11,231 bases of DNA from Massilia sp. UBA2604. GTDB lineage: Bacteria; Pseudomonadota; Gammaproteobacteria; Burkholderiales; Burkholderiaceae_D. Both the position numbers and the translations under genes were made by a program. The stretch lies in assembly GCA_002339265.1 (NCBI GenBank), contig DDKG01000309.1:1-11231 (forward strand), given 5' to 3'. Shown here in pieces: positions 7,649 through 11,231 of the stretch. The notes below the pieces were generated by a model. That model was not told the origin of the DNA and searched no databases. It worked only from the letters and a program-made list of their open reading frames with translations. Every line of letters begins with the position of its first letter. Position 1 is the stretch's first letter.

Positions 7649-7678
7649 TTGACAGTCATATACGGCGAGTGTTTTTAT
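7649..7678 (+). promoter_or_regulatory. Candidate promoter of receptor gene 2
   Basis: TTGACA (7649-7654) is a perfect -35 hexamer. TTTTAT (7673-7678), 18 bp downstream, matches the -10 consensus at four of six positions. Transcription would start near 7685 and give a leader of about 120 bases containing two hairpins. This is the best sigma-70 candidate in the 7539-7804 spacer. Confidence 0.5.
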
Positions 7679-7726
7679 TGCTGCCTTGAAAAGTCGATTT
7701 ACCAATCCGTTGGCGATTTTCAGCGA

Positions 7727-7745
7727 GTCGCTTCGCGACATTTTT
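7727..7745 (+). terminator. Small terminator-like hairpin in the receptor 2 leader (possible attenuator)
   Basis: GTCGC (7727-7731) pairs with GCGAC (7735-7739) around a TTC loop, and ATTTTT follows directly (7740-7745). A short stem with a T5 tract inside a leader, about 60 bases before the start codon, is what an attenuator would look like. The stem has only 5 bp and no convincing anti-terminator pairing was found, so strength and function are uncertain. Confidence 0.35.
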
Positions 7746-7777
7746 CGGTGGCAGTGCCCTTCCCTTCGGTGCCGCCG
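7746..7777 (+). promoter_or_regulatory. Second leader hairpin before receptor 2
   Basis: CGGTGGCA (7746-7753) can pair with TGCCGCCG (7770-7777) over 8 bp including one G-U pair, enclosing a 16-base pyrimidine-rich loop. It begins where the T-tract of the preceding hairpin ends and finishes 13 bases before the AGGAG site. Confidence 0.35.
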
Positions 7778-7790
7778 CGCTTACACCCCT

Positions 7791-7795
7791 AGGAG
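7791..7795 (+). promoter_or_regulatory. Ribosome binding site of receptor 2
   Basis: AGGAG lies nine bases before the first of two adjacent ATG codons (7805 and 7808) and twelve before the second. Spacing favours 7805. Confidence 0.75.
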
Positions 7796-7804
7796 TTTTG
7801 CAAC

Positions 7805-10729
7805 ATGATGGAAACACTCTTGTCCCGCTCGGTCCGTGCGATCTGCCTCGGCGGCATGACCCTCGGCATGACCGCTGCGATCGCACAGGAAGCTTCGGCG
7901 CCTCTGCAACGCGTTGAAGTGACCGGTTCGCGTATCCGCCAAGTCGACCTGGAAACCGCACAGCCAATCCAGATCATGAACGCTGAACAGATCGCCAAGT
8001 CCGGTCTGGTCACTGTGGGCGACGTCCTGAACAACCTGTCGTCGGCAGGCGCTCCCGACTTCTCGCGTTCGGGCTCGCTGACCTCGAACACCGAAGCTGG
8101 CGGCCAATACGTCAGCCTGCGCAACCTGGGCGCGAACCGCCTGCTGGTCCTGGTGGACGGCAAGCGCTGGACCCAGACCGTTGCCGGCTACACCGACCTG
8201 TCGACCATCCCGTCGGCCATGATCGAGCGCATGGAAATCCTGAAGGACGGCGCTTCGTCGATCTACGGCTCGGACGCGATCGCAGGCGTGGTCAACATCA
8301 TTCTGAAGAAGAGCATGCAGGGCGGCCAGCTGTCCCTGTACACCGGCCAGAACGAAAAGAACGACGGCAAGAACAAGGACTTCTCGCTGACCTACGGCGC
8401 AGGCGACGACAAGGCATCGCTGATGTTCGGCCTGTCGCACACCGAACAAGGCGTCGTGTGGACCGGCACCCGTCCGCGCACCCAGTACAGCAACGGCCTG
8501 GGCCACCCAATGGCCGGCCTGGGCGCTGGTCCATGGGGCCGCATCACCCCGGTCAACCCGGCCAACGGCGGTTCGCTGAACCAGAACTCGCCAGGAGGCT
8601 GGAACCGCTACCTGAACCACACCGGTGACTGGAGCGGCAACGGCGTTGGCGCAGACTCGCGCAACCCGAACAACTACCACGAATACACCGGCGCGTACGA
8701 AGACCAGTACAACTCGAGCCAGGACATGCACCTGCTGTCGCCGAACAAGCTGGACACTCTGTTCGTCAAGGGCGAAGTGGCCCTGCCGAAGGACATGCGC
8801 CTGAAGACCACCGCGATGTACTCGCAGCGTGAATCGCAGCGCCAGATCGCCGGCTACCCGCTGCAGTCGACCTCGCAGGGCGACTACCCTGTCTACATCG
8901 ACAAGGACAACTACTACAACCCGTACGGCAACCAGGTCGCTGGCGCCGGCATGGGCCAGGACCTGTTCTTCGCCCGCCGCACCATCGAGCTGCCACGCAT
9001 CACCGACAACGAAAACCGCACCCTGCACATCGACGCCAGCCTCGAAGGTGAGTTCATGGTCAAGGACCTGGCGTGGAACTGGAGCGTCGGCTACAACCAC
9101 AACAAGGTCTCGGGCACCGCGAACGACCGCGGCAACATCAACCTGCTGAACCTGAAGAACGCCCTGGGTCCATCGTTCATGAACGCCTCCGGCGTCGTGC
9201 AGTGCGGCACCCCGGACAATCCGATCGCCCTCGGCAGCTGCACCCCATGGGACATCCTGGGCGGCCCATCGGCGTCGACCCCGGAAGCGCTGGCTTACGT
9301 CAACACCAACGGCACCAAGACCTACGGTTCGACCATCAACAGCGCCACCGCCGACCTGGCCGGCGAAGTGTTCCAGCTGCCAGCCGGCGCCGTCGGCGTC
9401 GCAGTCGGCCTGGAGCATCGCGAAGTCAAGGGTTCGGACGTTCCTGACCAGTTCTCGCAGTCGGGCTACTCGACCAACCTGTCGGGCCAGCCGACCTACG
9501 GCCGCTACACCGTGCGCGAAGCGTACGCCGAGATCAACGTGCCAGTGCTGAAAGACCAGCCGTTCGCAGAACTGCTGAGCTTCAACGTGGCAACCCGTCA
9601 CTCGGACTACAGCAACTTCGGCGTGACCAACAACAGCAAGTTCAGCTTCATGTACAAGCCGGTCAATGATGTCCTGGTCCGCGGTACCTGGGCTGAAGGT
9701 TTCCGCGCTCCGACCCTGGACGACATCTCGGGCGGCGGTTCGCAGTCGTTCGATACCTTCCTGGACCCATGCGACAGCGTGTTCGGCGAAGCCTCGCGCG
9801 ACCCGGCCGTTGCCGCACGTTGCTCGAGCGGCTTCGGCGGCGTGGCCGCGACCCCGGTCAGCTACCGTCAGCTGCGCCAGGCAGGCACCCCAATCACGAG
9901 CGCTGGCGGCGACCAGTCGCTGGTGGCCTTCAATTCGGGCGCCGGCAACGAGTTCCTGCAGCCTGAAACCGCGGTCACCAAGACCGTCGGCTTCGTGTAC
10001 AGCCCTTCGTACCTGCCAGGCTTCACCATCGGCCTCGACTGGTACAACATCTCGATCGAGAACCGCATCACTGCCATCGGCGCCGACTACGTGGCCGAGG
10101 AATGCTACCTGCGCGGCAACGCCAACTACTGCAGCGTGATCGGTCGCGATTCGGTCACCGGCAACATCAACCGCCTGTCGCGCGGCAATGCCAACCTGGG
10201 CGAGATGGAAACCGAAGGCCTGGACCTGTCGATCTCGTATCGCCTGCCACGCACCGCCTACGGCCAGTTCAGCATCCGCAACGAGACCTCGTACGTCGAC
10301 AAGTTCCGCACCCGCGACAACGCGGAATCGGACTGGAACAACTACGCCGGCCTGTACTACTACAACCGCGTGAAGTCGAACACCTCGCTCGACTGGTCGC
10401 TGGGCGACTGGAGCGCCACCTGGGGCTTCCGTTACCAGAGCGGTGCGAAGGACAGCTGCTGGCAGGTCAACCCGGCCATCGAGTGCAACATGCCTGACTA
10501 CAAGAGCTACTCGTACGGCACTGGCGCGAACAAGCTGGGCTCGGTCACCATCCATGACCTGAGCGTCGGCTACCGCACCAACTGGGATGCCCGCATCCTG
10601 TTCGGTATCAACAACCTGTTCGACAAAGCTCCGCGCACCGTGTATGAGTCGCTGGCCGATGCCGCAAAGGTCGACGCTGACCTGGGCCTGGACCGCTTCT
10701 TCTACGTCCGCTACACCCAGAACTTCTAA
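7805..10729 (+). CDS. TonB-dependent outer-membrane receptor 2 (974 residues), paralogue of receptor 1, substrate unknown
   Basis: A signal peptide of about 27 residues ([19 protein letters not shown] before QEAS) precedes a TonB-box-like VEVTGSRI (from residue 37) and a plug domain with [44 protein letters not shown] and VVNIILKK. The barrel has [27 protein letters not shown] and [13 protein letters not shown] and ends YVRYTQNF. It aligns with receptor 1 along its whole length; identity is high in plug and strands and low in presumed surface loops (residues around 255-300 and just before the last strand). Cysteine pairs 467/479, 656/673, 767/776 and 885/894 have exactly the spacing seen in receptor 1. 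No STN domain is present. CCA proline codons are visibly more frequent than in receptor 1. The gene has its own candidate promoter, structured leader and terminator. Import of a large or scarce ligand is the family role; the ligand is unknown. Confidence 0.95.
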   Translation: MMETLLSRSVRAICLGGMTLGMTAAIAQEASAPLQRVEVTGSRIRQVDLETAQPIQIMNAEQIAKSGLVTVGDVLNNLSSAGAPDFSRSGSLTSNTEAGGQYVSLRNLGANRLLVLVDGKRWTQTVAGYTDLSTIPSAMIERMEILKDGASSIYGSDAIAGVVNIILKKSMQGGQLSLYTGQNEKNDGKNKDFSLTYGAGDDKASLMFGLSHTEQGVVWTGTRPRTQYSNGLGHPMAGLGAGPWGRITPVNPANGGSLNQNSPGGWNRYLNHTGDWSGNGVGADSRNPNNYHEYTGAYEDQYNSSQDMHLLSPNKLDTLFVKGEVALPKDMRLKTTAMYSQRESQRQIAGYPLQSTSQGDYPVYIDKDNYYNPYGNQVAGAGMGQDLFFARRTIELPRITDNENRTLHIDASLEGEFMVKDLAWNWSVGYNHNKVSGTANDRGNINLLNLKNALGPSFMNASGVVQCGTPDNPIALGSCTPWDILGGPSASTPEALAYVNTNGTKTYGSTINSATADLAGEVFQLPAGAVGVAVGLEHREVKGSDVPDQFSQSGYSTNLSGQPTYGRYTVREAYAEINVPVLKDQPFAELLSFNVATRHSDYSNFGVTNNSKFSFMYKPVNDVLVRGTWAEGFRAPTLDDISGGGSQSFDTFLDPCDSVFGEASRDPAVAARCSSGFGGVAATPVSYRQLRQAGTPITSAGGDQSLVAFNSGAGNEFLQPETAVTKTVGFVYSPSYLPGFTIGLDWYNISIENRITAIGADYVAEECYLRGNANYCSVIGRDSVTGNINRLSRGNANLGEMETEGLDLSISYRLPRTAYGQFSIRNETSYVDKFRTRDNAESDWNNYAGLYYYNRVKSNTSLDWSLGDWSATWGFRYQSGAKDSCWQVNPAIECNMPDYKSYSYGTGANKLGSVTIHDLSVGYRTNWDARILFGINNLFDKAPRTVYESLADAAKVDADLGLDRFFYVRYTQNF

Positions 10730-10736
10730 TGGAACG

Positions 10737-10750
10737 GGGCCGCAAGGCCC
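10737..10750 (+). repeat. Small GNRA hairpin just after receptor 2
   Basis: GGGCC-GCAA-GGCCC is a perfect 5-bp stem with a stable GNRA loop, eight bases after the stop codon. No T-tract follows, so it is more likely a 3'-end stabilising or pausing structure upstream of the main terminator. CTCCT-T-AGGAG, another small inverted repeat, follows at 10752-10762. Confidence 0.5.
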
Positions 10751-10769
10751 TCTCCTTAGGAGTTGAACG

Positions 10770-10803
10770 AATGCCCGCCCGGCCTAGCCGGGCGGGCATT
10801 TTT
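10770..10803 (+). terminator. Strong intrinsic terminator of receptor 2
   Basis: AATGCCCGCCCGGC (10770-10783) and GCCGGGCGGGCATT (10787-10800) form a perfect 14-bp stem with a CTA loop. The plus strand then continues with three more T, making a T5 run at 10799-10803. It separates receptor 2 from map. Confidence 0.92.
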
Positions 10804-10837
10804 ACTTGGGCTCACTGCCCTGCCGCCGCCGACGCGG

Positions 10838-10843
10838 TATCAT
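10838..10843 (+). promoter_or_regulatory. Candidate -10 box of the map promoter
   Basis: TATCAT matches the -10 consensus at five of six positions and lies 50 bases before the map ATG, downstream of the terminator. The matching -35 region (CTGCCC at 10815-10820, 17 bp upstream) is poor. Offered because map needs its own promoter after such a strong terminator. Confidence 0.35.
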
Positions 10844-10893
10844 GGCGGTTTGCCTGCGCCGTGCACCCGCTGCACCGCCTCATCCCCTACCGT

Positions 10894-11231
10894 ATGACCA
10901 TCAAACTCAAGAACGACAAGGACGTCGCCAAGATGCGCGTCGCCGGCCGCCTCGCCGCCGAGGTGCTGGAAATGATCAAGGAATACGTCGTGCCCGGCGT
11001 CTCCACCGAAGAGCTCGACCGCCGCTGCCATGATTACATCCGCAAGGTGCAGAAGGCCACGCCGGCCAATGTCGGCTACCACGGCTTTCCGAAAACCCTG
11101 TGCACCTCGGTCAACGGCGTGGTCTGCCACGGCATCCCGAGCGAGAAGGACATTTTGAAAGACGGCGACATCGTCAACATCGACGTCACCGTGATCAAGG
11201 ACGGCTGGCACGGCGACACCAGCCGCATGTA
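10894..11231 (+). CDS. map: Type I methionine aminopeptidase, N-terminal part (runs off right edge)
   Basis: The 112 visible codons encode the N-terminal half of MetAP, the cytosolic metalloenzyme that removes the initiator methionine from new proteins. From the ATG at 10894, the signature residues fall at the same numbers as in the E. coli enzyme: GYHGFP at 61-66, H79 in VCHGIP, and metal ligands D97 (VNIDVT) and D108 (HGDTSRM). The remaining ligands (H171, E204 and E235 in E. coli) lie beyond the window. That numbering supports this start although no clear Shine-Dalgarno precedes it. The frame is also open upstream to 10729, but those codons run through the terminator and do not look like MetAP. 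In many bacteria map sits near rpsB or glnD; nothing downstream is visible here. Confidence 0.95.
   Translation, partial: MTIKLKNDKDVAKMRVAGRLAAEVLEMIKEYVVPGVSTEELDRRCHDYIRKVQKATPANVGYHGFPKTLCTSVNGVVCHGIPSEKDILKDGDIVNIDVTVIKDGWHGDTSRM

Noticed and set aside
7499..7741. An 80-codon minus-strand frame in the spacer between the receptors
   Set aside because: It runs through the terminator and the promoter region, lacks a Shine-Dalgarno and resembles nothing I recognise.
7781..10555. A 924-codon open frame on the minus strand opposite receptor 2
   Set aside because: It mirrors the receptor frame in high-GC DNA where the sense codons leave few antisense stops. Its protein is an unstructured mix rich in Val, Ala, Arg, Gln and His with no family motif, and the plus strand encodes an unmistakable receptor.
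1..11231. CRISPR arrays, tRNA/rRNA genes, insertion sequences, attachment sites, replication origins
   Set aside because: Reading through the intergenic regions gave no regularly spaced repeats, cloverleaf-like sequence, transposase or flanking direct repeats.

Overview
The window looks like a chromosomal segment of a GC-rich betaproteobacterium, most likely Oxalobacteraceae (Massilia/Duganella/Janthinobacterium-like). This rests on the yhdP/glnE divergent pair, a layout I recall from Burkholderiales, on strong GC bias at third codon positions, and on large TonB-dependent receptors of a style common in that family. The genus is an inference.

Layout from left to right. Positions 1-1347 (minus strand) hold the N-terminal 449 codons of a YhdP/TIGR02099 (AsmA-like) envelope protein that runs off the left edge. 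A 170-bp divergent spacer follows. Positions 1518-4244 (plus) encode complete GlnE, the bifunctional glutamine synthetase adenylyltransferase/adenylyl-removing enzyme, with both catalytic GX11DXD motifs. A 348-bp AT-richer spacer (4245-4592) contains an inverted repeat, a candidate promoter, a palindrome and a perfect hairpin next to the ribosome binding site. Positions 4593-7469 and 7805-10729 (both plus) encode two paralogous TonB-dependent outer-membrane receptors of 958 and 974 residues. They are separated by a strong intrinsic terminator and a 266-bp spacer rich in inverted repeats. A second strong terminator follows at 10770-10803. The window ends in the first 112 codons of methionine aminopeptidase (map, start 10894), which runs off the right edge.

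Housekeeping genes (yhdP, glnE, map) therefore flank an accessory tandem receptor pair. No degradative enzyme, regulator, TonB/ExbBD or inner-membrane transporter is encoded next to the receptors, so their substrate cannot be read from context. Each receptor has its own leader and terminator, so they look like two separately transcribed genes from an old tandem duplication, not one operon. Their mature proteins are strongly similar, including four pairs of cysteines with identical spacing, while signal peptides and presumed surface loops differ.

I did not find a clearly new system. The best leads are regulatory: a CATAC-N6-GTATGCA palindrome shared by the two otherwise dissimilar receptor leaders, structured 5' leaders on both, and an NtrC-like inverted repeat between glnE and the first receptor.
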